Part shown: positions 45,043 to 52,569 of the stretch, in pieces
Position numbering within the stretch: the stretch's first letter is position 1
Layout: the number at the start of each line of letters is the position of its first letter
Assembly (NCBI RefSeq): GCF_008630535.1
Contig: NZ_VWPH01000002.1
Coordinates: forward strand, 558,001-622,000
Source: Saccharopolyspora hirsuta
GTDB lineage: Bacteria; Actinomycetota; Actinomycetes; Mycobacteriales; Pseudonocardiaceae
Length of the DNA stretch: 64,000 bases
Reading direction: 5' to 3'
Notes under the pieces: generated by a model
Told to the model about the DNA's origin: nothing
Seen by the model: only the letters and a program-made list of their open reading frames with translations
Database searches by the model: none
Made by a program: the position numbers and the translations under genes

Positions 45043-45555
45043 TCAGGCCGCCACGGCCTCGCTGCCGACCGTTCGGCGCAGCGTTCGGAGGGCGTTGTGC
45101 AGGCGGCTCTTCACCGTCCCCGCCGGGACTCCCAGGGCCTTCGCCGCCGACACCGCCGTTCGGTCGGCGTAGTAGACCTCCAGGACCGTCGCGCGGTGGG
45201 CCGGGGACAGGGTCTCCAGCATCGCTCGGACGACGATCTTCGCCTCCACCTGCTCGTGGCTGCTCGGGGTCACCGCCGCGTGCTCCAGGCCCTGGTCCGG
45301 GAGGCCGACTTCGGTCGGGCGAGCTCGGCGGCTGCGGTGCTGGTCGACGGCGATGTTGTGCGCGACGCGGAGCAGCCAGCCCCGGACCGAGCCCTGGTTC
45401 TCGGTGAGCCTGTCGAGGTTGCGCCAAGCCCGCACCCACGTTTCCTGCACGACGTCCTCCGCGGCGAACCGATCGCCGTTGGTCAGACGTGTTGCGTATG
45501 AGTGCAGGGCCTCGCCGTGGGCGCGCACCACGTCTTCGAGCTGAACACCGGGCAT
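45043..45555 (-). CDS. ECF RNA polymerase sigma factor
   Basis: A 170-aa extracytoplasmic-function sigma factor. Region 2 is at residues 10-75 ('EDVVQETWVRAWRNLDRL', 'SVRGWLLRVAHNIAVDQHRS') and region 4 at residues 110-165 ('LSPAHRATVLEVYYADRTAV', 'AKALGVPAGTVKSRLHNALR'). It resembles the SigC/SigL/SigK-like groups. The ATG at 45555 with GGGAG upstream was chosen over an upstream start. No anti-sigma gene follows, so its control is unknown. Its proximity to the Hsp70/kinase cluster may or may not be functional. Confidence 0.92.
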   Translation of the reverse strand: MPGVQLEDVVRAHGEALHSYATRLTNGDRFAAEDVVQETWVRAWRNLDRLTENQGSVRGWLLRVAHNIAVDQHRSRRARPTEVGLPDQGLEHAAVTPSSHEQVEAKIVVRAMLETLSPAHRATVLEVYYADRTAVSAAKALGVPAGTVKSRLHNALRTLRRTVGSEAVAA

Positions 45556-45644
45556 TGCTGCTCCCGCCGTCTCGCTTGCTGCCTTCGACAGCAAGCGTCG
45601 CGGCCCGGGGCGTCGCGGTCGCTGGGTTTGTCCCCCGAGATCAC

Positions 45645-45680
45645 GGGGTTATCCCGCGTTCCCGGGTAGGGATAACCCCC
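45645..45680. terminator. Hairpin terminator after the Hsp70-like gene
   Basis: GGGGTTATCCC pairs with GGGATAACCCC around a 14-nt loop. It lies on the downstream side of the Hsp70-like gene and upstream of the sigma factor gene. Confidence 0.75.
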
Positions 45681-45687
45681 CGGCGGT

Positions 45688-47490
45688 TCACGGCAGTGCG
45701 GAGCAGGGGGTCGCGTCCGGGCTGGTCGCCGCGCCGGGAACCCACGTCACGTCGCGGAACGTCGCGTCGAACGGGCCCTGCGCGAACACCAGGAACGGGG
45801 TGTTGACCCGCTTCGGGTCGAGGCCCTTCGCGGTGAAGCAGCTCAGCGGGATGGTGACCTTGGTGGGTACGCCGACGGGCAGTGCGCGGAGCAGCTGGGT
45901 GGCGTCCAGCTGGCCGCCGCACGGGTAGCCGCAGTGCGCGGCGATCGAGGCTGGTCCGCCCAGCGGCTGGTTCACCACCACGTCGAACACCAGCGCCGCC
46001 TGGCTGTCCACGTAGGACGACAGGTCGCGGGTGTCGTTGCCGGTCTGCAGGTAGACCTGGGCTGGTGCGCTGTTCTTCCAGGTCACGTGCAACCCGTCAC
46101 CGGTGCGCGCGGAGATCGCCTCGTGGTTCGCGGTGTGCGCGACGACCTCGGTGCCGTCCCACTTCTGCGACGAGGAGATGAAGGCGCGGTAGGGCGCGTT
46201 GACGTCGCCGCCGAAGACCAGCAGCGGGTCGGGCGCCTCGGCGGCCGGTGCAGGTCCGTCCGGTGTGGACGTGCCGCGCGCCGCGGTGTCGACGTCCGGC
46301 CCGCCGACGAGCAGCAACCCGGCGACCAGCGCGGTGACCGCGGTGGCCGCGACCGCGACGGTCGGCACCAGCCAACGCCGACGTCCCGGCTTCGAACGAG
46401 CCGGTTCGACGGCGCGCACCGGCGCGGGCGCGGTGAGCGCTTGGGCCGCGATCGCGGCCGCGCCGAGGGCGACGGTGAACTTCGGGTGGTGCGCCATCCG
46501 CACCGGCTTGTCGAACTGCGCGAGGACCAGCTGCGTGACCAGCGGAACCCGCGACGAGCCGCCCGCCAGCAGCACGGCGGACAGGTCGTCGCCGCGCAGC
46601 CCGGCCGAGGCGACCGTGCGCCGCAGCGCGTCGACGGCCACCTCCACCGACGGCCGGATCGCCGCGTCGAACTCCCGCCGCGCGACCGTCAGCTCGCGCG
46701 GCCCCGACGGCAGCGGGACGGTCAGCGTCACGTCCGGTTCGGTGGACAGCTCGATCTTGGCGCGCACGCACGTCGCGCGGATCCGCGCGAGCGCCTCGGC
46801 CGCGGCGGGATCGGCGGGGTCGAGCCGGGTGATCGCACCGTCGAGCCGTTCGTCGACGAGGGCCAGCAGCGCGTCGTCGAAGTCCATGCCGCCGAGGTGC
46901 TCCACGCCCTCCGGTGTGCCGAGGATCTCCATGCCGTCGGAGCGCATCCGCAGCACCGTGGTGTCCAGCGTGCCGCCGCCGAGGTCGAAGACCGCGACGA
47001 CCTCGCCCTCACCGAGCGCGCGCTCCCGGCTGTAGTGCGTGGCCGCCGCCTCGGGCTCGGTGATCACCTGCACGTTCTCGACGCCGGCGAGCCGCGGCAC
47101 CTCGGCGAACTGCTCCCGCCGGTAGGGGCCCCAGATCGCCGGGCAGGTCAGCACGACCGACGCGGGCGGGCCGCCCACGTCGGCGCTGACCTGGTCGAGG
47201 ACGGCGCGCAGCTGCGCGGCCATCAACGCGTTCGGCGAGTAGGTGGCGCCGCCGAGCACCAGCGGCGTCGGGTCGCCGAGGCGGCGCTTGAACCCGCGGC
47301 CGAGCCGCGCCGGGTCGCCGTCGGACTCCGCCGCGGCGGTGCCGGTCAGCAGCGTGCCGTCCGGCGCGTGGTAGGCCAGAGACGGGACGACGATCTCCCG
47401 CGACAACGGCACCATCCGCGTTCCCGCCGCATCGCCGACGGCGGCGGATGTGAACGTTGTGCCGAGGTCGATCCCTATCGCGTACGACAC
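45688..47490 (-). CDS. Hsp70/actin-fold ATPase with membrane anchor and extracytoplasmic ExoP-like beta-sandwich domain
   Basis: A 600-aa fusion. Residues 1-345 are an Hsp70-type nucleotide-binding domain: 'YAIGIDLGTTFTSAAVGDAA', 'ITEPEAAATHYSRERALGEG', 'VVAVFDLGGGTLDTTVLRM', 'SAVLLAGGSSRVPLVTQLVL'. The DnaK substrate-binding domain is absent. After a basic stretch (RSKPGRRRW), residues about 378-402 form one membrane helix (VPTVAVAATAVTALVAGLLL). The outside part, residues about 430-600, matches in layout the galactose-binding-like ExoP domain found at the end of GH3 beta-glucosidases ('GDGLHVTWKNSAPAQVYLQT', 'AALVFDVVVNQPLGGPASI', 'IPLSCFTAKGLDPKRVNTPF', 'TFRDVTW'). GTG start with AGGAGG upstream. 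It is divergent from a kinase/regulator cluster. A cell-envelope or glycan sensor is inferred. Confidence 0.85.
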   Translation of the reverse strand: MSYAIGIDLGTTFTSAAVGDAAGTRMVPLSREIVVPSLAYHAPDGTLLTGTAAAESDGDPARLGRGFKRRLGDPTPLVLGGATYSPNALMAAQLRAVLDQVSADVGGPPASVVLTCPAIWGPYRREQFAEVPRLAGVENVQVITEPEAAATHYSRERALGEGEVVAVFDLGGGTLDTTVLRMRSDGMEILGTPEGVEHLGGMDFDDALLALVDERLDGAITRLDPADPAAAEALARIRATCVRAKIELSTEPDVTLTVPLPSGPRELTVARREFDAAIRPSVEVAVDALRRTVASAGLRGDDLSAVLLAGGSSRVPLVTQLVLAQFDKPVRMAHHPKFTVALGAAAIAAQALTAPAPVRAVEPARSKPGRRRWLVPTVAVAATAVTALVAGLLLVGGPDVDTAARGTSTPDGPAPAAEAPDPLLVFGGDVNAPYRAFISSSQKWDGTEVVAHTANHEAISARTGDGLHVTWKNSAPAQVYLQTGNDTRDLSSYVDSQAALVFDVVVNQPLGGPASIAAHCGYPCGGQLDATQLLRALPVGVPTKVTIPLSCFTAKGLDPKRVNTPFLVFAQGPFDATFRDVTWVPGAATSPDATPCSALP

Positions 47491-47667
47491 GCCACCTCCT
47501 GTGAACCCCGTGCTGCTGCCCAACCAATCAACCACACGCAGGGCGAGACGATCGCCCCCCAATGTAGGGCGCGCGGCGCGACCGCAGGTTGATCGTGCGA
47601 GGCGACTTGATTGCAGTTCAGCGCACGGCGGTAGGGATATCCCCACCCACCGGGAGGGACCGCACCC

Positions 47668-48252
47668 TTGCCAGCGCGGCGCGCGACGAGAACGCTGGCA
47701 ACGGTGCACCGCCTGGTTCGTTGGTTCCGCTGGTCGGCGGCTGCGCTGCCGACACCGCTCCGGCCGCCCGACCGCGACACCGTCCGGTTGCGCTACCAGC
47801 TGGAGCGGGTGCTGCACGACGGCGCGGTCGCCGAGATCTCCGCGCTGGCGCTGGAGCTCGGCATGATCTCCGCCACGACCCGCGACGCCGCGGTGGCCGC
47901 GCAGGTCGCCGCCGCGCAGGACCGGGTCACCGGGATCCTGGACGACCTGCGCTGCGTGGAGTCCTGGATCTACCCGCCGGTGCTGGCCAGCGCGGGTCTG
48001 GGCCCCGGGCTGCGGGCCGTCGCCGAGCGCCTCGACCTGCGGCTGCTGCTCGACCTGCCGCGCACCGAGCTCGGCGGCCCGGCGCGGTCGCGGACCGGGC
48101 TGCTCATCGCCGATCACCTCCACACCCTGCGGCCCGGTAGCGTGGTGCGGGTGCGGGTTCGAGGACGTCGGATCGTTCGGGTGAGCATCACCGATCAGCA
48201 GCCGGGCGGGGTCGCCCGCCGCGCGCACCGGGCGGTGCTGCGGTGCGAGTAG
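47668..48252 (+). CDS. Degenerate histidine-kinase-like protein with HisKA_3 helix
   Basis: A 194-aa soluble protein from a TTG at 47668, 9 nt after GGGAGGGA. It has the phospho-acceptor motif of NarL-type kinases ('LERVLHDGAVAEISALALEL') and a short remnant of the ATPase fold ('SRTGLLIADHLHTLRPGSVV', 'RIVRVSITDQQPGG'). The N-box and glycine-rich loops are missing, so it probably cannot bind ATP. It may be phosphorylated in trans. The stop overlaps the response regulator start. GTG codons downstream are alternative starts. Confidence 0.75.
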   Translation: MPARRATRTLATVHRLVRWFRWSAAALPTPLRPPDRDTVRLRYQLERVLHDGAVAEISALALELGMISATTRDAAVAAQVAAAQDRVTGILDDLRCVESWIYPPVLASAGLGPGLRAVAERLDLRLLLDLPRTELGGPARSRTGLLIADHLHTLRPGSVVRVRVRGRRIVRVSITDQQPGGVARRAHRAVLRCE

Positions 48253-48917
48253 CGATCGCCGAGGACGGCGCACTGTTCCGGGAAGGCCTGGTGCTGCTGC
48301 TGCAAGCGGCCGGGCACGAGGTGACGGGTTGCTTCGAGGACGGCGAAGCGCTGGTCGCCGCGGTGGCCACCGACCCGGTGGACGTGGCGATCCTGGACAT
48401 CCGGATGCCGCCGGGCCCCAACGGCGGGCTCGTCGCGGCCGAGCGCGTGCGCGCGCTGCGCCCGGAGGTCGGGTTGCTGCTGCTGTCGCACTACGCCGAG
48501 ACGCACTACCTGATGCGGGTGCTGGAGATCGGTGCGGAGGGGATCGGCTACCGGCTCAAGGAGCGGGTGGCCGGGGTGCAGGTCCTCGGCGACACGCTGG
48601 ACCGGATCGCCGCGGGAGAGATCGTCATCGAGCCGGTGCTGGCCAGGCGGCTGGTGCAGGGCGGCGCGGGCCAGGCCGACAGCGCGCTCGGCAAGCTCAG
48701 CGAGCGGGAGACCGACGTGCTGCGGTTGATGGCCGAGGGCCGCGCGAACAACGCGATCGCCCAGGAGCTCTACATCTCGGCCAAGGCGGTGGAGAAGAAC
48801 ATCGCGGCGATCTTCACCAAGCTCGGCCTGCCCGGCGACGCGACCGTGCACCACCGCCGGGTGCTCGCCGTGCTGGCGTACCTGCAGGCGCAGCGGATCG
48901 ACGGGTCGATGCGTTGA
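48243..48917 (+). CDS. NarL/LuxR-type response regulator
   Basis: A 224-aa regulator: receiver with 'MRVAIAEDGALFREGLVLLL', the phospho-acceptor Asp in 'VDVAILDIRMPPGPNGG' and 'GAEGIGYRLKERVAGVQ', and a LuxR-type HTH at residues 150-205 ('KLSERETDVLRLMAEGRANN', 'SAKAVEKNIAAIFTKLGL'). The GTG overlaps the upstream kinase-like gene by 10 bp, and its TGA overlaps the next start. It is the output of a cluster holding two degenerate kinases and one intact kinase. Confidence 0.94.
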   Translation: MRVAIAEDGALFREGLVLLLQAAGHEVTGCFEDGEALVAAVATDPVDVAILDIRMPPGPNGGLVAAERVRALRPEVGLLLLSHYAETHYLMRVLEIGAEGIGYRLKERVAGVQVLGDTLDRIAAGEIVIEPVLARRLVQGGAGQADSALGKLSERETDVLRLMAEGRANNAIAQELYISAKAVEKNIAAIFTKLGLPGDATVHHRRVLAVLAYLQAQRIDGSMR

Positions 48918-50698
48918 GCGGTGGGCGGGTCCGGCGCTGGCTGTCCGCTGCGGGCCGCCCGCCGCACGAGATCGCCGCCGCCGAACCGCCCGAGCGGCTG
49001 GCCGCGGCCCTGGTCCGCAACCTCGCGGAGGGCACCGGCGGCAAGGCCGCCTACGCGATGCCGACGGAGCGCAGCCACGTCGTCGTCGAGTCCTGGCCGC
49101 CCGGCCTGTCCGGGGTCGCCGGCGCGGTCGGCGCGGAGCAGGTCGGCACCACGGGCGGCGCCCTGTTCGTCATCGCGCCGAACCGGTGGGACGACACCGC
49201 GCGCGCCCTGCTGCGGGACACGGCGGCCTGGCTCGGCGTCGCGGTCCAGCTGGCGCGCCTGCACGTCGACCACGCGGCGGCGGACCAGCGGGCCCGCCGG
49301 TTGAACTCGGAGCTGAGCACGGCCCGCGCGCGCCTCGCGCGGGTCCGCGACCTGGAGCGGCACCGGCTGGTCCGGGCGATCACCGCCACGACGCTTCGGG
49401 ACCTCGACGAGGTGCGGTCGTCGCTGCGCGCGGTCACCGAGGAGGGCACCGGCCTCACCGTGGCCGAGGGCGCGCTGGAGGAGCTGATCGACGACTTCCG
49501 GTCGGTGGTGCGCGGGGTGTTCCCGGCGATGCTGCCCGACCGCGGTCCGCGCGCGGCGCTGGAGGAGCTGGCGGCGACCCTGCCGCGCCCGGTGACCTTC
49601 GCGGGCGATCTCGGCCGCCGCGCCGGTTGGCAGCTGGAGTCCGGCTTCTACCACGCGGTGGCGGCGGCCCTGAACCTGGTGGCGGGCGAGGAATCCGCGC
49701 ACCCGGTCACGGTGACCTTCGGCCGCGACGTCGCGCTGCGCGCCAAGATCCACGCGCCCGGCGACGCGGACCTGAGCCGCGCGCTCGTCCAGGACGTCGA
49801 GCGGCTCGCGGTGCTCGGCGGCGACATGGAGTGCGCGGTGGTGGACGGCGCGGCGGTCGTCACCGTCCGGCTCGCGGAGCGGGTCGAGCTGGTCCCGCCC
49901 GCGGTCGACCCGGCGGAGCTGGAGCGCAGCGCCGTCTACCGCAAGGTGCGCGACCTGGTGCGCCAGGGCCAGGCCGCAGTGGGCGGCCCGGAGTGGGACG
50001 CGGTCGCGGAGCGGCTGACCATGCCACCCCGCCTCGCCGTGGTGGGGCCCGGCCGGGACACCTCGGACGGAGCGCCCGCCGCTGTCGTCGTCTTCGACGC
50101 CCCGGCGGACCAGGCGCTCGCGGCGGAGCTCCGCGCCGACGACGACCCGCGCGGCGGGGTGGACGCCGTGCTGTGCCGGGTCCCGCCCGAGCCGGGGTTC
50201 CGCGACGTGCTGCTGTCCGGCCGGAACCGGGTGGTCCTGGCGGAGTCCGGTTCGGTCGGCGCGCTGGCGGCGCGGCTCGCCGCGCACGGACCGGTGATCG
50301 CGGCCCGCCGCGCGGTGGTGGCGATGCGCGACCTGGTCCGCGGCCTGCCCGCCGGGCACCAGCTGCGCTGGGCGGTCGAGCAGGTCGGCGCCGACGCGCA
50401 CGAGTTCGCCGAACTGGACCTGCTCGACGACCTCGACCGGGGCGGGGTGCTGCGCGGCGCGACCACCGCCGCGGCCCGCCTGCTCGGTGCCGACGGCATC
50501 GACCCGCGCAGCCGCCTCGGCCTGCCCGCCGACGCCGCCGACGAGGAAGTGGTGGACGCGGCCCGAGCCGCGGTCGCGCGCTGGCGCGCGCACGCCGAGC
50601 ACCCGGCGAACAGCAGCCGCGACCGAGCGGCCTGCGAAGTGCTGGTGCGCACCGCGGAAGGCCTGCTGAACCCGGTCAGATCGGGACGACCCCGCTGA
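48914..50698 (+). CDS. Pseudo-histidine-kinase with C-terminal segment resembling a reduced dynamin-like GTPase
   Basis: A 594-aa protein from a TTG overlapping the regulator stop (TTGA). Residues about 20-130 are GAF-like. A DHp-like helix follows ('RVRDLERHRLVRAITATTLR'), but the usual HDGA is replaced. An ATPase-like segment ('GWQLESGFYHAVAAALNLVA') lacks clear N- and G-boxes. From about residue 355, 'MPPRLAVVGPGRDTSDGAPA' recalls the start of a GTPase without its P-loop. The last 150 residues ('LRWAVEQVGADAHEFAELDL', 'RAACEVLVRTAEGLL') resemble the helical tail of actinobacterial dynamin-like GTPases. The domain assignments after residue 130 are inference. It is convergent with and overlaps the kinase gene at 50676. 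Confidence 0.65.
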   Translation: MSGGRVRRWLSAAGRPPHEIAAAEPPERLAAALVRNLAEGTGGKAAYAMPTERSHVVVESWPPGLSGVAGAVGAEQVGTTGGALFVIAPNRWDDTARALLRDTAAWLGVAVQLARLHVDHAAADQRARRLNSELSTARARLARVRDLERHRLVRAITATTLRDLDEVRSSLRAVTEEGTGLTVAEGALEELIDDFRSVVRGVFPAMLPDRGPRAALEELAATLPRPVTFAGDLGRRAGWQLESGFYHAVAAALNLVAGEESAHPVTVTFGRDVALRAKIHAPGDADLSRALVQDVERLAVLGGDMECAVVDGAAVVTVRLAERVELVPPAVDPAELERSAVYRKVRDLVRQGQAAVGGPEWDAVAERLTMPPRLAVVGPGRDTSDGAPAAVVVFDAPADQALAAELRADDDPRGGVDAVLCRVPPEPGFRDVLLSGRNRVVLAESGSVGALAARLAAHGPVIAARRAVVAMRDLVRGLPAGHQLRWAVEQVGADAHEFAELDLLDDLDRGGVLRGATTAAARLLGADGIDPRSRLGLPADAADEEVVDAARAAVARWRAHAEHPANSSRDRAACEVLVRTAEGLLNPVRSGRPR

Positions 50699-51629
50699 CG
50701 GTGGTGCCCGCACCGGGCGCGGAGCGGACCTCGACGACGCCACCGACCGACGCGGCGCGCGCGGTGAGGTTCGGCAGGCCCGCGTGCGGCGCGGCCACCG
50801 AGAACCCCGGCCCGTCGTCGGACACGGCGAACGCCAAGCCCTCGTAGCTGTCCCACGCGGTGACGGTGACCCGCGCCCCGGCCGCGTGCTTGCGCGCGTT
50901 GTTCACGGCTTCGAGCAGGATGTAGTAGACGGCCGACTCGACCGGTGTCGGATAGCGCCGCCGCAGCCCGCCGAGGTCGAGCACGACAGCGCTGTGCCGG
51001 TCCAGCTCGCTGCGCAGCGCGGCGGCGAGCCCCTCGGTGGCCAGCACCTCGGGCAGGATCCCGGCAGCGGTGTCGACCAGCACCCGCTCGGCCTCGTCCA
51101 GCTGGGCCAGCAGCTTCACGACGTGCTCGCGCCCGCCACCGGCACCGAGCGCATGCCCGGCGAGCGCCAGCGACATCCGCAACGCCACCAGCTGGTGCTG
51201 CGCCCCGTCGTGCAGATCGCGCTCCAGCCCGCGCCGCTCGCTCTCCATCTCGGCGGCGGCCCGCCACCGGTCGTCGACCAGCGCCCGAGCCGCAGCATCA
51301 CCGGCCCGCCGCAGCTGATCGGTCTCCCGGGCCAACCGGATCACCGCAACAGGAGCGCCGAGGACGGCCGTCAAACGGGCCAACGACCCGACGGACTCCG
51401 GAGCGACGGCGAGCACCCCGCACACGGCGCCGCCGTGCCGGATCTCCTGCTCGGCCCACGACTCGCCACCGCCCCACTGGAACCGCTGCCCACCGATGAC
51501 CAAGGCGCATCCGGAGGCCCCGACGGCATCCCCGACGACCTCGGCGAGAGCCCGCGGATCCGGAGTGCGCTCGTTCCGAGCGAGGTAGGAGGTGACGGCC
51601 TCAGCAGCCCGCCGCTCACGGATGCGCAC
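50676..51629 (-). CDS. Soluble sensor histidine kinase (NarL type)
   Basis: A 317-aa kinase with an N-terminal sensor region (about residues 1-110, GAF-like, 'GCALVIGGQRFQWGGGESWA'), a HisKA_3 helix with intact phospho-acceptor ('LERDLHDGAQHQLVALRMSL') and an intact HATPase ('YYILLEAVNNARKHAAGARV', 'FAVSDDGPGFS'). No membrane segment is seen. GTG start at 51629. It is the only kinase of this cluster with all catalytic boxes, so it is a candidate donor for the response regulator at 48243 and the phospho-acceptor protein at 47668. Its 3' end overlaps the convergent gene by 23 bp. Confidence 0.88.
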   Translation of the reverse strand: MRIRERRAAEAVTSYLARNERTPDPRALAEVVGDAVGASGCALVIGGQRFQWGGGESWAEQEIRHGGAVCGVLAVAPESVGSLARLTAVLGAPVAVIRLARETDQLRRAGDAAARALVDDRWRAAAEMESERRGLERDLHDGAQHQLVALRMSLALAGHALGAGGGREHVVKLLAQLDEAERVLVDTAAGILPEVLATEGLAAALRSELDRHSAVVLDLGGLRRRYPTPVESAVYYILLEAVNNARKHAAGARVTVTAWDSYEGLAFAVSDDGPGFSVAAPHAGLPNLTARAASVGGVVEVRSAPGAGTTVSGVVPI

Positions 51630-51769
51630 GTGCGTGACGTTACCGAAGCCCACAAGGCCGGGACGGTGCGGCGGATGGCGGGGTCTTCCGGGGCTGTACT
51701 TGGGTGGGTTCGCGGTGATACCGGGGTGGAGTGGGGAGGAGAGATGCCGTTGGGTGCGGGGGTGAGTGG

Positions 51770-51880
51770 GGTTCAAAGCGGTGGGTGGTTGCTTTGGGTG
51801 ACGCAATTTCAATCGAAATTGCCGTCGTTCTCGACGGAGCCTGCGGTGGCGAGGCAAGGCAATTTCAATCGAAATCGCGG
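51770..51880 (+). repeat. Palindrome-doublet element, family 3, copy 1
   Basis: GGGTTCAAAGCGGT leads to CAATTTCAATCGAAATTG, the core TCGACGGAGCCTGCGGTGGC, and a second CAATTTCAATCGAAATCG. It is highly similar to 57011-57121. It lies upstream of the histidine kinase gene, in the gap before the tRNA. Confidence 0.8.
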
Positions 51881-51893
51881 TCGTCACCACCGC

Positions 51894-51947
51894 GGGGTCG
51901 GTCGTTGAGATGGGGTCGGTTGTTGAGGTGGGGCTGGTCGTTGGGGA
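51894..51947. repeat. Three tandem 18-bp repeats
   Basis: GGGGTCGGTCGTTGAGAT, GGGGTCGGTTGTTGAGGT and GGGGCTGGTCGTTGGGGA follow one another 14 bp after the family 3 element. The rest of the 460-bp gap (51630-52092) shows no gene. Confidence 0.8.
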
Positions 51948-52092
51948 GGCCGGGAACGGCGCCCCTCGCAAGGAGCCGATGGGAAGTCACCACCGCTCCG
52001 CGGGGGTCCGCGGGGGCTCGGCCCCCGCGATGGGATGACGGAGAGCGCAACGGTCCGCGCTTTCCGCGGACATGGCCCTCCCACGCTCGGAG

Positions 52093-52166
52093 TGGGGCCG
52101 GAGGGACTCGAACCCTCACTGGCTAGGACCTAAACCTAGTGCCTCTGCCAATTGGGCTACGGCCCC
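52093..52166 (-). tRNA. tRNA with anticodon UAG (reads CUA), class I body, isotype uncertain
   Basis: A 74-nt cloverleaf on the minus strand. It has acceptor stem GGGGCCG/CGGCCCC, D-arm GCCCAATTGGCAGAGGC (3-bp stem), anticodon arm CTAGG-TTTAGGT-CCTAG with anticodon TAG followed by G37, variable loop CCAGT (5 nt), T-arm GAGGG-TTCGAGT-CCCTC, and discriminator A; no encoded CCA. The anticodon would decode the leucine codon CUA, but bacterial leucine tRNAs have a long variable arm and are about 85 nt. The short variable loop makes leucine charging uncertain. An automated call would be tRNA-Leu(UAG). Confidence 0.85.
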
Positions 52167-52317
52167 CTGGGGTGGTGTCCAGCCTAGCGGGTGGTTCGAT
52201 CTTCGGGGCAGGGCGTGTTCTGCTTGGTGCCGTGTGCGACACGCCAACCGCTGGTGCGTCGGTGGTTCGCCGGTGCTCTACGGTGGTCAGCAGCCAGGTG
52301 AAGGGTGAGGAGGACAC

Positions 52318-52539
52318 GTGGCTCGTGATCCGGACGCCATCGAGCGCGATATCGAGCAGGCGCGTGAAGCGCTGGCCACCACTTTGGACCAGCTGAGCGC
52401 GAAGGCGAATCCGCAGCGGTTCGTCGACGCGGGCAAGGCCAGCGTGCAGGAGAAGCTCAACGATCCGCGGGTGCGCTACGCGCTGATCGGGGTTGGTGCC
52501 CTGGTCGCCGTCGTCGTGGTGCGCAAGCTGTTCCGGTGA
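52318..52539 (+). CDS. DUF3618 membrane protein
   Basis: A 73-aa protein of the DUF3618 family: the N-terminal amphipathic signature 'DPDAIERDIEQAREALATTL' (a helix with Asp/Glu/Arg pattern), then 'DPRVRYALIGVGALVAVVVV' forming one C-terminal membrane helix, ending with basic residues. GTG start with GAGGAG 6 nt upstream. The role is unknown; in actinomycetes it often sits beside DUF-type envelope genes. Confidence 0.92.
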   Translation: MARDPDAIERDIEQAREALATTLDQLSAKANPQRFVDAGKASVQEKLNDPRVRYALIGVGALVAVVVVRKLFR

Positions 52540-52569
52540 GACCCGCGGGCCTCTTCGAGGCCTGCGGGG

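Noticed and set aside
52093-52166. Amber suppressor tRNA
   Set aside because: The anticodon is UAG, which pairs with CUA; a suppressor of the UAG stop codon would need anticodon CUA.
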